A DNA stretch of 64,000 nt from Dendrobium chrysotoxum (taxonomy: Eukaryota; Streptophyta; Magnoliopsida; Asparagales; Orchidaceae): contig CM034303.1 in assembly GCA_019925795.1 (NCBI GenBank), positions 2,790,001 through 2,854,000 of the forward strand, given 5' to 3'. Below, piece after piece: positions 23,801 through 35,946 of the stretch (positions are counted from its first letter, which is position 1; each line of letters begins with the position of its first letter). A program made the translations under genes and the position numbers. Below the pieces are notes generated by a model. That model saw nothing but the letters and a program-made list of their open reading frames with translations, did not search any database and was not told the origin of the DNA.

Positions 23801-26800
23801 AGAGTATGTAATGTAAATTTTCTCAGGGACACCTCAGAGAATCCCAGTTGGTGCGTTGATCCACATTTGCCACCATGTGCAGCGTACAAACCTCCATTCT
23901 TGGTCTTTTTTATTCATATTAGCACATAACTCGAAATTCATTTCTCAGAATTTTGTTCATTTGAGTCTAGAAAACCATAATTTAACCTTGTATGGATTTT
24001 TGCGGTAATTCATACTATTCATGTCTTCTGGAACCGTATTTAAAGAGCTGATTTCATATCACCTAATACATTCTTGTAGCTTTGTGGAAATGATGGCCCC
24101 TGTCTTTTCAAGAACTGCTTGGCGTTGCGTGTGGCATATGCTTCAGGTACATTTACTTGGAGTTAAGGAGATGATCATAGTTTAATATTTGTATTCCATC
24201 GTGCAAAGTAATGATTCCAATGAGGAATTTCTGCATTCCGATACTACAGAATGATTTGGTTCATGGATGGGGTTTGGACTTTGCACTAAGCAGATGTGTA
24301 GAGGTCAGAAGTCATCATTTTTCCTTCAACCTTCTCTTCCACAGCTTTTCGGCTTTGATTATTTTTTTTTAAATGAACTTGTATAATTTTGATATCAGTG
24401 ACATAGATATGGATAAATTGTTGTAGTTGTCATTATGCACTATTTTTCCTAGAGATAATATTTTTCGTTTTCATCTTCTGCAGCCAGCTTATATGAAAAT
24501 TGGTGTGGTTGACTCCCAATGGATTGTTCATCAAGCCATCCCATCACTTGGAAATCAAGTTAGTTTTGACAACATACCAACTACCCTTTTTTTTTTGAAA
24601 AGACAACATACCAACTACTTGGGGACTGCATTCTTACTATCTAACATGTTATCATGTTTCTTTCAATTTTTATGTAAAATTTATCATCCAAGCAAGCTTG
24701 TATGGAAGTTGAGTGTCATCCTCGGTGCAATGTTTTGGTTGCTCTGCTTTAATTTGAGATCATAAGTTTCAATCTCGAATCACCATTTTCCTAAGTAGGT
24801 GTAAGACTACATTCACCAACCCCTTATCAAAACTACCTCATAGTTGGTAAGCACCTAATGTATTGTTAGGCAGCTTTTTCCACTTTTGAAGTAAAATATT
24901 TGAAATAGCTTAGAGAAACCAACCATTACTTTGACATGTTATAGCAGTCTTACAAACAGGTATTGCAGTTTTAATATTAGCTTCCAATTTCTTCAAAAGA
25001 GATAATTCTGATGCTAATTAACCATGAACTGCCATTCCTAAACTTATACAAATACAAGATTAGATTGAGACGTGACTTTAGATTGGTTTAACTGATGTGC
25101 TATCTCCAGGAGTCCAAATTGACATATTCGAGGTGGTGATAGTTTGAGACGTTTTCATTCAGGTCAAAACCCCTTCACGTTAATAAAAAGGATAAAAAAT
25201 TGCCCCTTCTTGCTCACCATACAACTCAAATTAGGTTGTGGGCATATGATAGGAAACACTTGAAGATTTCAAGTAGATCCTATCAATCTTCAAAAAACAG
25301 CGAGAAAGTGATACAAAAATCCACACAAAACTAGGAAAGCAGTAGGAAGTTGCATTATTTGATAAAATAGAAATGGAAAATAGCAAGATACAATTGATCC
25401 TCTATTTGAGAGGAGGATCGATCTCTCCCAATCTCTAGACGAATCTAGAACCCAAAACCTAAACCTAAGAGATCCCAAATTCAGCCAAATTCAACATGCC
25501 ATAACCCTAGGAAAACAAACTATTTAATGCATACAAATCAAAAAGAAATCCCTAAACAGTCCCTACATTCAAATTTCTCTCCCAAATCCCTAAAAAATCC
25601 TTCATAAACAGCTTCGTGGGCTTTGCGGCTCGTGCGGCTGTAGCAGGAGGCGGAGATTGTCCGCCTCGTTCGCGCCTGAGCCGGTCCCGCGTGGATCGGC
25701 TGGACCGGTCCAATGGGCCGGTCTAACAATACTCCCCTCCCAAAGATCCACCTTATCCTCGAGGTGGAGATATGCTCGTGTTTCCGTGGAGGTGGCCATC
25801 CTTGTGGTGGTTGAAAAATCTTACCAAATTGATGAATCAAGGACTGCATTGAAAGATAAACATCCCCTCCCTTCTCCATCATGATCACATCCAGCTTGTG
25901 TAGTCTCACCAGAAAATCTTCCCCCACCTCTTGTATGCTTCTAACTAGGGTCTTAAGTGATACCATGTCTTTGGATAGCCCTGTATCTCCTCTTATAACC
26001 ACCTTTTTCCCATTCACCCTTAATTCCATCGTGAGTGCTCCCCAATTTTCCTTGGTTTCCCCCAAGGTTTGCAACCACTTCATCCCCAAGATGACATCAG
26101 TACTTCCTAACTCTAGTGGGAGAAAATTCTCCCTTACCTGAATCCCCTAGATGGTCAACACCACTCCTCTACAAATCCCTTGGCCTTTCTCCACCTTTCC
26201 TGTACCCATCATCACCCCATAATAACCGGTGTCCACCAATTTCACTCCTAGTTGATTGACGACCTGAGTGGAAATGAAAGTATGGGTAGCCCCACTATCA
26301 ATCAAAACTACCACCTCCATGCCTGTTATTTCCCCTTTCACCTTCATCGTATGATTCGAAGCGAATCCTACTACTGAATTCAGGGAGACCTCCGCCACAT
26401 CCAGATGCAACTTGTCATCCATCTCTCGCTCACCTCCCTCTTCAGTTTCCTCGTCATCACAGATGGTGAGAACCTGAAGAGTTCGATCCCTACACTTGTG
26501 CCCTGGAGTATACTTCTCATCACACCGAAAACATAACCCTTTTGCCATCTTCCCCTGCATCTCCTTCTCTGTCAGCCTCTTGAAATTTTCCCCACTCTCT
26601 CCTCCTACTGGCTTCTCCCTGGTGGTCTCATTAACGTTGCCTGATGCAGGCCCCTTGGATGCTAGAAGAGTGGTCGTCGTCCTGTAAGAGCCTCCTGAGC
26701 TGCTGCTCCTGGCTCCTGGCTCCCTTCTCTAGATTTTTCTAATTTTCAATCAGCTGTGCTAACTTCATGGCCTCCCCCAAGTCCCGCGGCATCAGGACTT

Positions 26801-29800
26801 TTACTGCAGCTCTGATTTCTGCCTTTAGCCCCTTCACGAAGTTCCCCTCGAGTACAGTATCTGATAATCGCTCCACCCTACTGGCCAGGTGCTCAAACCG
26901 CTCCCGATAATCTCTCCTGCACTAAAGCAAAAAATTGCTCATAAAAATCTCCTCCTCGGTCGGTTTGGAAACGTTCTATTAAGCAGTCCTTGAATTCTCC
27001 CCAGCTCCGGATGGGCCTCCTCTGATCTCTCTACTTGTACCATGACAACACCTTTCCTTGCAGGCATAAGCCTACAGCTGTTAATTTCTCATCCTCTATC
27101 AAGCCATTGACGGCAAAGTACCTTTCCACCTTATAAATCCACTCATAAGCATCCTCCCCTTCAAATATGGACATCTTCAGTTTCCTCACCTTCTGATCTC
27201 CACCATTCCCCCTTATTCCTCCATAGCTTCCCCTCTCCCAAGTGCTCGGCCTTCCCCACGTCCCCTGGTCTTCGCTTGCCCTGTCATAACCCAAACCCCC
27301 TTCGAATTCCCCTCTCCTTCCTTCAAATTCAGCACCTCGGTGGCCATAATATCCCTTCCGGCATTCCCAATCAGCACCCCTGTGCTCCGCTCCCCCATAC
27401 CCATGCCTTTCCCCATACCTACCTCCTCTATCCTTCCTCTGAAAAGGTTCCAGATATGGTTTTCTTCTTTCTCCTTCCACGATCTCCACCTCATCTTCCT
27501 CCCTATGAATTTCAGAATTCGTGGTCTTCCCTTCTAACCCTTTTGCCTCCAACGCCGCCACTTGAATTTGATTCTCGAAGATCTTCTGCACCATCAGATG
27601 GAGATCAGAAACTTTGTCTTCCATCGACGAAACCTTGCCTTTCACGGATGAGAGTCAATCTTCCATCTTGGCTTTGATTTGGCTCATCTCCCCTTCGAAT
27701 CATTCCTCCAATGCATCAACTTTCTTGGTCGTCATAACAAAAATCTGAATATTAGCTCCAAATTTCAGCAAGATCTCTCCTTCCGATCAAAATTCTTCCA
27801 CTGAATTAAAAAAAAAAAAAATCAGTCCACAATGGTCCAGGAATTGCTCTGATACCAATCTGATAGGAAACACTTGAAGATTTCAAGTAGATCCTATCAA
27901 TCTTTGGAAAACAGCGAGAAAGCGATACAAAAATTCACACAAAACTAGGAAAACAGTAGGAATTTGCATTATTTGATAAAATAGAAACGGAAAATAGCAA
28001 GATACAATTGATCCTCTATTCGAGAGAAGGATCGATCTCTCTCAATCTCTAGACGAATCTAGAGCCCAAAACCTAAACCTAAGAGATCCCAAATTTAGCC
28101 AAATTCAACATGCCCTAACCCTAGGAAAACAAACTATTTAATGCATACAAATCAAAAGGAAATCCCTAAACAGTCCCTACATTCAAATTTCTCTCCCAAA
28201 TTCTTCAAAAATCCTTCCTAAATAGCTTCGTGGGCTTTGCTGCTTGTGCGGCTGTAGCAGGAGGTGGAGATTGTCCGCCTCGTTCGCGCTTGGGCTGGTC
28301 CCGCGTGGACCGGCTGGACCAGTCTAACAGCATATAAATACATCCACTTGATGCATAATTACGCATACTATAGTAGGATGGATTAATAAGTAAGTAAATA
28401 CCGTCCAATCATCAAGTCAAATACTTCAAGCCTTATCCCTGATGATGTGATTGATTATTGGACATCATAATTGAAGAGATTTACCAATATTATTAAAACT
28501 TGCAATCACATAGCAAATACTTTGAGCACCTACCCCAATGATGGGTTCTGTTATCAAATATCATAATTGACGGGTTTCATTGCCAAAATGAAACTCTTCG
28601 ACATAAAGACAAACACTTCAAGCCTTCTCCTCTATATAGGTACGGTTATTATCAATTATAACAAGAGGGGTTCATCATCATAAAAATGCCCTCTTAATTC
28701 CAACATCAAATATATTTTGGGCTACATTCCTGATGATTGGCATAATCATTGCAATGCATAACCAAATAGAACTCTATCTAAATTTAGCCCCCTTACAAGT
28801 TAAAAAAGCTTAAGAAATAATTAGTCCCTTTGTGCTCAAAGCAACTATCCAACTATCCTCCACATGAGTTTGCTAAGGATGACAAATCTATGTTTGACCA
28901 AAGCTCATAAAGAACTAATGTTGTATCTTGTATATATATGACCACTAAAAAAATCTTAGGGTAGTAAGGATGTGGAATGTTGCCTTTGATAGGATGGTTA
29001 GTTTGATTGTGATGACACCATAAAATATTATTTTGACGCAAATATAAATGTTAATTAATGGCTGAGCTTATAAGTTGTGAGTCATAAGATGCACTCAATG
29101 GGGCATCAAGCCTTATGTTAGCCAAGGTTGGCCTTAAAATTGGTCCATTAGATAAGCTTTCAACCCCAGATCTACAAAGTTTCATTGAATGATGTCACTC
29201 ATGATTGTTGGTAAGAATCCTTCAGTTAAATTTGGTTGCTATCTCTACTGATTAAATAGGCTAAGGTCCTCGATAAGCTGAGATGATGGAACCTTGTTCA
29301 AATTTGTCATCAAACTCCCTTTTTGCTCTGAGCCAATAACAATGCATTTTTCTATCCCCAATCCAAAATTTTTTTAACGTAAAACATCATAGTGCTTAAA
29401 TACTAGCTTCAATTAATAGTTCTCGCTCGTGATTAAGATGAATCATTAATCATGGGGGGCTTTCACTTATAAGAAATCTCATACCAGATTATAAAGTTCT
29501 TATGAGAGGGTGGAATATATGATCCTCACAAGATGGTGAAATATATGAATAATATATGGGTAATATCTTATACGATATCCATTACATCTTAAGAAAAGGC
29601 AAGCTGGATACCAAGCTATCATAATTTTATCAAAGGTGGTTGGTGGGATTTAGAGTCCACATCTATCAAGAAAAAAATGTTAGGTAAAATTGTTCCTTAT
29701 TAAGAATTAAGCTTAAAGAAGGATTAGGGCTTGTTTGAATTTTTTTTTGAACGTTTTGTTTGAATTCTTTCAAGTACTCATTCAAGAGTGATTTTGATGG

Positions 29801-32800
29801 GGACATCAAGGCATGGAAGGTTTATCATAGAAGGGGCCGTAGATCGACGACTACGATTGAGTCATTATATTATTAGTTGTTCTGTGTGTTGTATGTGATT
29901 TAATTTAGTTTGTGAACTTTTCCTTTTTTATTTCTCACTTGAGGGAAATGTTATGTTGTAAGCCCAAGGGGATGATGTTTCTTTTGTCTTGTCATGTGGT
30001 GGAGCCTATATATATGGCTCTCCCCCCCTTGTACGGGGATGATGATTATTTTGAATGAATTCTGATTTCAGCCCTTTTCTCTTGTGTGAGAGTGAGTGTG
30101 GTGGAGTGGTGAAGCCTTAGGAGAAGGCAAATGAAGCACCCAACAACTCATTAAGGTGAGCTCTTGGTGTGCCCCTTGTATCTCTTCCCTTTTCCCTTAT
30201 TCTTCCTCCCTAGTCGCCGGTCAGCCCCCCTCCCTTCCCTCTCTAGGCCAGCCACCCCTTCCCTTTCACCGCCCACGGCAAGACCACCACCACCACCTCC
30301 CCATCCAAGTCCCCAATCCAAAATTTCCAAATTTGAAATTTTGACTTTTGGAATTCCAATTGGACCCTACTTGTCTCTTAGAAGTCTAAATTCAGGAGTT
30401 ACTCCTCTCCTTTTTATTTTCAAAATTAGTTGGGAATTGGAAAAGCCACAACCCCTTCCCTTTCCCCATGGTTGGCTCACTCTTGGAACTCTCTATGTTA
30501 ATTAATGGGAAGTTGACCCATTAATTGTAAAGTTCACTTTAACTTTTCCCCTTTTCAAAATTACTTTTCCATTTTCCAACCCCACTCTCTCCCATTCCCC
30601 TAAGCCCCACCACTCTAATTAATCTCACACCATTCCTAATCTCCTCCAAATAGCAAAAACCGTGGCCTCCCTCCTTCTTCTCCACTGTGAAGCAAGACAC
30701 AAGGAAGGCACCACAGAGCAATTCTTTGAAGATCAACCTGCCGTGACCACACCACATCTGAAGGAAGCTTCTCTGCGACGCAAATAGCTAAGTCTTTCTA
30801 CTCTTACTTCACACACTTAAGTAGACATCTTTGAAGTCCAATTCTCTGTAGCATCACTATTTTCATGATAATTTAAATCCGCTAGCTTCTTAAAACATTG
30901 AGTGTATGGTTCTTGTAGTGACTATTCTATGTTAAATGTTAAATTTTCTTGCATTATTGATTTGATTTATCCTTCTTGAATTCTAGAACTTTGGTTGTGA
31001 TTAATTGCTATTTGTGGATTGCCTTTCTTACTTGTTTTGAAACTTGTTTTATGCATCCCCATGATTAATAGCTTGCTGATTTTAAATTCAACTTGTGTTT
31101 AATTTTATAATGCAAGTCTTCACATGCTAGTCCTACATCAGATTGGGTACTCGAAGAATTTGGCCAAGGCAATTAAGGGTAGAGAGATGGCTTATGAAAC
31201 CAACACGCATGGGAGATGAACTTAGACTAGAAAATTTAGGATTACCAATTCAATGAAATTTTGATGGTGTCTTCTTCCCTTTAAAAAGCTTCATCTTTCC
31301 TTAGTTGACTCCTTGAAATTGTTGTGCTTCTGATTGATTTAGCCTTCTTAATGAAACCTTCTTTTTTCTTCTCATTTAAACCTCTCTTTCAAGAGACAGA
31401 AAGATGAGAGGCAAATGGCTGGAGAGAGCGAAAGAAGACATGTAAGGCAGCTTTTTTGGGGGATTAAGATTCTATTGGTTTTGATGGTGAAGGAAAGCTT
31501 ACATTTGAGCCTTATTTATTATTATAGATAGTTGAAAGATAAACACCAATAAAAATGAAGAGAGAATTTTAAAATTTCCACTTATTACATAATAATTCTC
31601 ATGAGATGAGTTGTCGTGTAGATTTTCTCTTTTTGTGATAAATGATGTTTGGTTATTGACCCAATCCTAACTTCTCTTACACTTGGTGATATGCCTCCTT
31701 TTTTGGGGGAAAATGGTTTTAAAATTTAAAACTGTTCTATGATCTTCCCTCTCTTTATTATATAACTAACTTTGTATCCACCGTGTAGCTAAATATTCCC
31801 TATGCACCTAATTGGACTTTTGGGCTTGATCATGAGTTAGACATTTTGACATGAATTTGAGTTTAAATTGTGACTTTGCCACCTTTGAGTCTGATTTATT
31901 GGCTTGACTTGGGCTTGAACTTTGGCTTTCTTTTGGGCTTAATTGTTTAGTAAGTTGTTGTAGGAGCTTCTTGGATCATAAAAACCTATATGTTCTCCAA
32001 TAACCAGGTCTTCAAGCTTTTGAGCCTCTTGGTCCACTAATTGGATAGCAAACCCTTTATTAGCCAAGGTCTATCACAAAGTTGGTCTCCTTGGCATATT
32101 TTACACTTCCAGTTTATAGGAACCCTTTGATGAGGGAACACACTGTTTTTAATATTTCCCCTGGTCAACAAACCGGCAAAGTGCATGATTCTTACCATTT
32201 AAATTGTGGTCTCATTGGTGGATCTTGGATGATGGCACCATTTGACCATGAGTTGGCTCGCCACTATCTCCTTACATCTCTTATGAGCACATAGTAAAAT
32301 TACTCCAAATGCAAATGCAACTTGTTAAACTTTAATCCATGAAGCCATCCACAACTTACAATTAATGTAGACCCTTAGCATTCTTAATTGAGAGTTTTCT
32401 TTAAAATCAAAAGAGGTAAATAAACATAAGACCTTGGGACCAATGGAAGCCTTTAACCTGGAGTATGAGGCCTCCAACACATTGGAACCCTCGAAACTAG
32501 AATATAGAAGTCTTCAATGAGTAAAATATCTGGGTAATGTTTATCCACTATCCAAGCTATCTTATAGAATGCTAAGTCCTCAATAAGATTTTGGCAGTGT
32601 TGATCTACTATCCAATCTGTCTTTTGAATATACTCTTTTTTAGTCCATAAATGATAGGGAGCCTTTTTTAAAGCATGCACCATAAGAAACAAGAAGCCTT
32701 TTTAGAGCACACACTATGTTGATACACAGTTCTTAATATTTCAGCTCTTTTTATTTTTATTGATTTTCAATGGAGACAACTAGGTTAGATCACACTATCT

Positions 32801-35644
32801 CACAAGTAATAATTATATAACTGTAATTTTTGACTTTATTGCTTGATAATAGATAGAACTTGGAAGATTTGTCAAACTTTCATGATATTTAGTTGTTTAA
32901 ATATTTTTTAAAATGAAACTTGTTTCATTAGTCATGCTATTTTTGATGCTATAAACTTTGTAAGCCTAAACAATGTTAATCCAAAATTTTGAATTAAGAA
33001 TTCTAGGATATTAGGACATTTAAAGGCCTCTTTGATTATTGTGAAAGTGCTTGTTTAATTAATTGCCTAACACATGTCCAATTTGTAACTATTTCTCTAA
33101 TAATGCTTATACTTGCACTACTTGGCTACCTGCTAAATAACTTGTATATTATCTTTACGCCTAATTTTATTTGTGGTTCATCAAACGTTCATTGTTTAAA
33201 AATCTCACAAATATTGCAGGGAGAGTCATACGGTGGAAAAGCACCATGGCTAGCGGTACTTTCTATATCTTTTTTCTAGAAATTATATTTTATAATTGTC
33301 GAGTATGCCCATTTCCTAGAATGATTTTAACAAGACTAACCCAAGCTTGAAAACATTCATTATATATATTGATTTTAATGAATTGCTTAAGAAAAAAAAA
33401 ATCTCACCTATATCTTAAAAAGGAGTGACAAAATCTTATCACATTCCTTTTTTTACAGGCTTAAAGCAAATGAGTGACAAAGTCCACATATTAATGTTCA
33501 TTTTTCCTCATTTTATAAAATGTTTGACTAATGTTAGGTATTAGAATAGGTAGGGGTTTTGGATGCCTGTTTGTAGTCTGTTTAACCTAGTTATCTGCTT
33601 CAATAAATCAAGGACCAGATCGTGGTTAGCATTGAATTCTTGTTATTAGGAGTGCGCTTTAAGAGTGAAGAAAATCGATGTGTTAACCCACCCTATGCTT
33701 TGCTTACCTGCGAAGCACAAGATTGAGCAAAGCGTACGAGACAAGTTGCTTAGTGTCATAACATTGCATGCTTGATTCCAACTTTGAATGGAATTCTACT
33801 TTAAATTTGATGGCTTGGTCAGCATATTTTATAACAATTTGGGCATGAATGTTTCTCTTTGCACTCTCGCCTATTGATTTTTTTGTATATCCTTTTTGTT
33901 GGTTGTTGTTGTTAGCGCCAGTAGATTCTTGCTAGCAAGCTTCTTCTCAAGAATACTGCTCAGCGTAATCCCCTACACACTTCCCGATGTCTCATCTTCA
34001 AACTCTCTTGTTTCACATTGCCTCAGCCTCTTTGTCTCTAGTTGGTCTCTCAATCTCGCGAATATTCGTGATTTTCAAGTATTGTATGAATATTCGTGAT
34101 TCTCGCTAACAAGCTTCTTCTCAAGAATGCTTCTTAGCGTAATCCCCTACACATTTCCCGATGTTTCATCTTCAAACTCTCTTGTTTCACATTGCCTCAG
34201 CCTCTTTGTCTCTAGTTGATCTCTCAATCTTACAAAAATGTCGTTTTCATTTGTGCTCTGTTTATTGAAGCAAAAAGGAACCCTTATGCCACATAATGCT
34301 TTTAAGGTGCTTCAAGGTATATTTTGATGGACATTCATCACGCCCTGTTAGAAAATTTGAAATATGCTAATCATATAACAAAACGTCAGTCACATCAATG
34401 GGATGATATGTGCTTTATATTCATTATTTTGTGGTTGCATCTCCTAATCCCTTGATCGCTGAAACAACAGGATGACTTTGTGTATGATGATGCTAGCATT
34501 GAACTATGACCTGGTAAAGGGGTGTCATGCGCATAACATATGTATATAGGATGTATAACACGAAGCTTTCTTCTTAATAAAAGTAGGACTTCATTCTGAA
34601 CTTAGACTCCTAAAGAACCTCGCACTTGGCCTTGCAAAGAACACATCCGTTCGTATTATTTGTAATAAACCTATCAGTTGAGAGGAAAGCTTTCTTTTAC
34701 AGTGCTAATCAGACACATCCATGTATATTTTGTACAAGAATTTAGGATTTTTAATATTGGTTTTGAAAGGTCTTGGAGTATGTTGGTTTGAGGAAGAGTT
34801 CTTTTTCTTTTTTACTCTCATTAATTTGTACAACAATGTTGCTTTTTAGTAGTATTTATATTCCTATTCTCTCCTATGAATGTTGGATATGGTTCAAATT
34901 ACATAAATCTTATTATCTTCTTGTACTTGATATTGCAAGTTTTCTAATTTTATTTTTTCACCAATCTTATCTTAATTGTTCTTTTTGTATCATGTTTTTT
35001 GCTACCAACAAAAGATAGCTATCTAGAGTTCATGTTTCATTGAAATTTTATCATACCAAAGATTAAGTAGACAATAATTTTAGATTTTTTTCCCATCCGA
35101 AGGTCCTTTAGGTGGGAATTTATTATGATATAGGCGAGAATTGAATCTTAAACATCACCAACAACTTCCAAGATCATTGCCAATTGAATTAGTTGGATGG
35201 CATAGAACAAATTGAGATGTGCACATATGAATGACAAAAAGATCAATCACCATCATCCAAAGGAAATTTGAATTTGAATGTGGAGTTTATGACAAACATG
35301 TACATGCTGATTTAATTGTTTTGAGTTTTCCAACTGACTTAAACAAAAAATGTAACACTTCAATGGTCGAAATATCAAAGAAAAAGTTCATAAATCCAGC
35401 TCATTGTGCTTCTGATTTGGTGGATGTTGATAATAATTAGAAGCAAATGTAACAATCATCATCAGCATTAGCTTTATCTATATTATTCGGGGTGTGATTA
35501 CAATGAGAAACACAACTGAGTCTTATTTTACATGATCAGGTGAGAGAGAGGTGCAAGTTAGAGTGGTCATGGTTCCAAGCTCGCCTTGCAAAAGCAGAAA
35601 GGAGCTACTTTAGAGGCATGCAGAATGGACAAAAACCTACATGA
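20888..35644 (+). CDS. DUF707 family protein (PF05212), putative type II membrane protein
   Basis: Coding exons: 20888-20910, 21064-21178, 21268-21414, 21954-22058, 22896-22979, 23061-23176, 23368-23469, 23578-23691, 23827-23883, 24080-24146, 24250-24303, 24484-24558, 33220-33255, 35540-35644. All are GT-AG and in phase; 1200 nt, 399 aa plus stop, normal for the family. A basic N terminus (GRRSSDRFR) precedes one membrane segment (LVVTTLLGLALGFFLGI, about residues 20-37), a signal-anchor layout. Family blocks follow: ESDFYLRRLWGDP, RPKYLVAFAVGF, FTIILFHYDGR, WYAKRFLHPDVV, YIFVWDEDLG, EISQPALEPN, WCVDPHLPPCA, MAPVFSRTAWRCVWHM, NDLVHGWGLDFALSRCVE, GVVDSQWIVHQAIPSLG, GGKAPW, VRERCKLEW. WDED resembles a glycosyltransferase metal-binding motif, but I know of no established activity; some databases call members lysine-ketoglutarate reductase trans-splicing-like. 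An acceptor at 20858-20860 precedes the ATG, so a leader intron is likely. Intron 12 (24559-33219) holds a nested retroelement. Confidence 0.95.
25247..25728 (-). repeat. 3' LTR of the gypsy element
   Basis: 482 bp; on the minus strand it begins TGTTAGACC and ends TTCCTATCA (TG...CA). It pairs with 27861-28329 along its full length. Confidence 0.95.
25729..25746 (-). other. Polypurine tract of the gypsy element
   Basis: On the minus strand CTTTGGGAGGGGAGTAT directly precedes the TGTTAG start of the 3' LTR. This is the expected position and composition for the plus-strand priming site of an LTR retrotransposon. Confidence 0.8.
25730..26560 (-). pseudogene. gypsy zinc knuckle and aspartic protease remnant
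   Basis: The minus-strand frame from 26560 gives the zinc-knuckle motif CFRCDEKYTPGHKC, then the protease active site VLIDSGATHTFIS (DSG). A stop (TAG for CAG, near 26149) interrupts VVLTI/GIQVREN. The frame continues with FLPLELGSTDVILGMKWL, the typical protease C-terminal block, and a linker ending QPPQGWPPPRKHEH where reverse transcriptase would normally begin. It is followed in another frame by HLEDKVDLWEGSIV, so the junction of the internal deletion lies at about 25760-25780. Confidence 0.85.
26700..27735 (-). pseudogene. gypsy gag remnant
   Basis: Starts at ATG 27735-27733 (MTTKKVDALEE). In-frame stops lie at 27702-27700 and 27657-27655 (both TGA where CGA is expected, the signature of methyl-CpG decay), and a TAG follows CLQGKVLSWYK near 27030. 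The capsid-type block is recognisable: MSIFEGEDAYEWIYKVERYF, LTAVGLCLQGKVLSWYK, then GEFKDCLIERFQ. A one-base frameshift at about 26910 leads into RERFEHLASRVERLSDTVLE and MPRDLGEAMKLAQLIEN. The stretch 27210-27480 is Gly/Arg-rich. It is not translatable as a whole. Confidence 0.85.
27846..27857 (-). other. Primer-binding site, initiator methionine tRNA type
   Basis: On the minus strand, TGGTATCAGAGC follows the end of the 5' LTR by three bases (ATT spacer). It is the standard complement of the 3' end of plant initiator tRNA-Met. Confidence 0.92.
27861..28329 (-). repeat. 5' LTR of the gypsy element
   Basis: 469 bp, the partner of 25247-25728. It lacks 13 bp near its outer end relative to the other copy. 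Confidence 0.95.
29700..31250 (+). repeat. Old retroelement-like block, related to 60370-61300
   Basis: TTTTGATGGGGACATCAAGGCATGG at 29791 resembles TTTTGATGAGGACATCTGACCATGG at 60380. In both, a TATA-like word (CTATATATATGG at 30008; CTATTTAAAG at 60469) and a GGATGATGATTATT run follow, then a C-rich stretch with several CGCCGG/CCACC words and an AATTGGA block. The shared order suggests two decayed copies of one LTR or leader region. No boundaries, target-site duplication or coding domain were found. Confidence 0.4.
33931..34239. repeat. Direct tandem duplication in DUF707 intron 13
   Basis: The block from GCTAGCAAGCTTCTTCTC at 33931 recurs at 34105 (GCTAACAAGCTTCTTCTC) and the two stay aligned through CTCTTTGTCTCTAGTTG and CTCTCAATCT. 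The period is 174 bp and only a handful of substitutions separate the copies. Confidence 0.85.
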
Positions 35645-35946
35645 ATACAACCAAATTTCTTTCTCGTAAGTAGCATACTTTGTATACATGTTGCAAAATT
35701 TTGGAACAAGTTAGTGCTTAGTAGTTTTGTTCTTTCAGTGATTGCTGATTTATATTTCCTCCACTGCTCAGACCTGCTATCAGGTAGCAAGCAGTTGGGG
35801 AGGACCGAAACTTACCATTTGATGCATCTTAACATTATTAGTGTAAAAAGAGAAATGTGCTGCCATGTTTTGGTAGAGTTTGAAACTGTCAACATAGTTC
35901 ATGCATAAAATTCATTAAAATTCTGTCGATTAATAGGATTTTTTTA
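35645..35946. other. DUF707 3' flank
   Basis: Probable 3' untranslated region of the DUF707 gene. GCATAAAATTCATT near 35900 is a possible poly(A) signal variant. The family A element starts at its end. No other gene is seen. Confidence 0.45.

Larger units (their letters stand above)
25242..28334 (-). mobile_element. Ty3/gypsy LTR retrotransposon, internally deleted, nested in DUF707 intron 12
   Basis: A 3083-bp element (25247-28329) flanked by the 5-bp target duplication GCATA at 25242-25246 and 28330-28334. Read on the minus strand it has a 5' LTR (28329-27861), a primer-binding site, gag with zinc knuckle, an aspartic protease, a polypurine tract and a 3' LTR (25728-25247). Reverse transcriptase, RNase H and the body of integrase are absent. 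The remaining reading frame passes from the post-protease linker (PPQGWPPPRKHEH) almost directly to a polyprotein tail (HLEDKVDLWEGSIV) in a different frame. LTRs differ at roughly 30 positions plus a 13-bp indel by eye, so the insertion is not recent. It is antisense to the host gene. Confidence 0.93.
24559..33219. other. DUF707 intron 12, 8.7 kb, repeat-filled
   Basis: The donor is GTTAGT after GGAAATCAA and the acceptor ATATTGCAG before GGAGAGTCA. The flanking exons encode the contiguous family motif SLGNQ/GESYGGKAPW, so splicing across this interval is required for a normal protein. It contains the Ty3/gypsy derivative 25247-28329 and an older retroelement-like block at 29700-31250. From 31250 to 33219 I see only AT-rich sequence. 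Confidence 0.85.

Noticed and set aside
25657..27677. Plus-strand frames of 63-133 codons inside the gypsy element
   Set aside because: They are antisense shadows of gag and protease, which are identified on the minus strand by their motifs.
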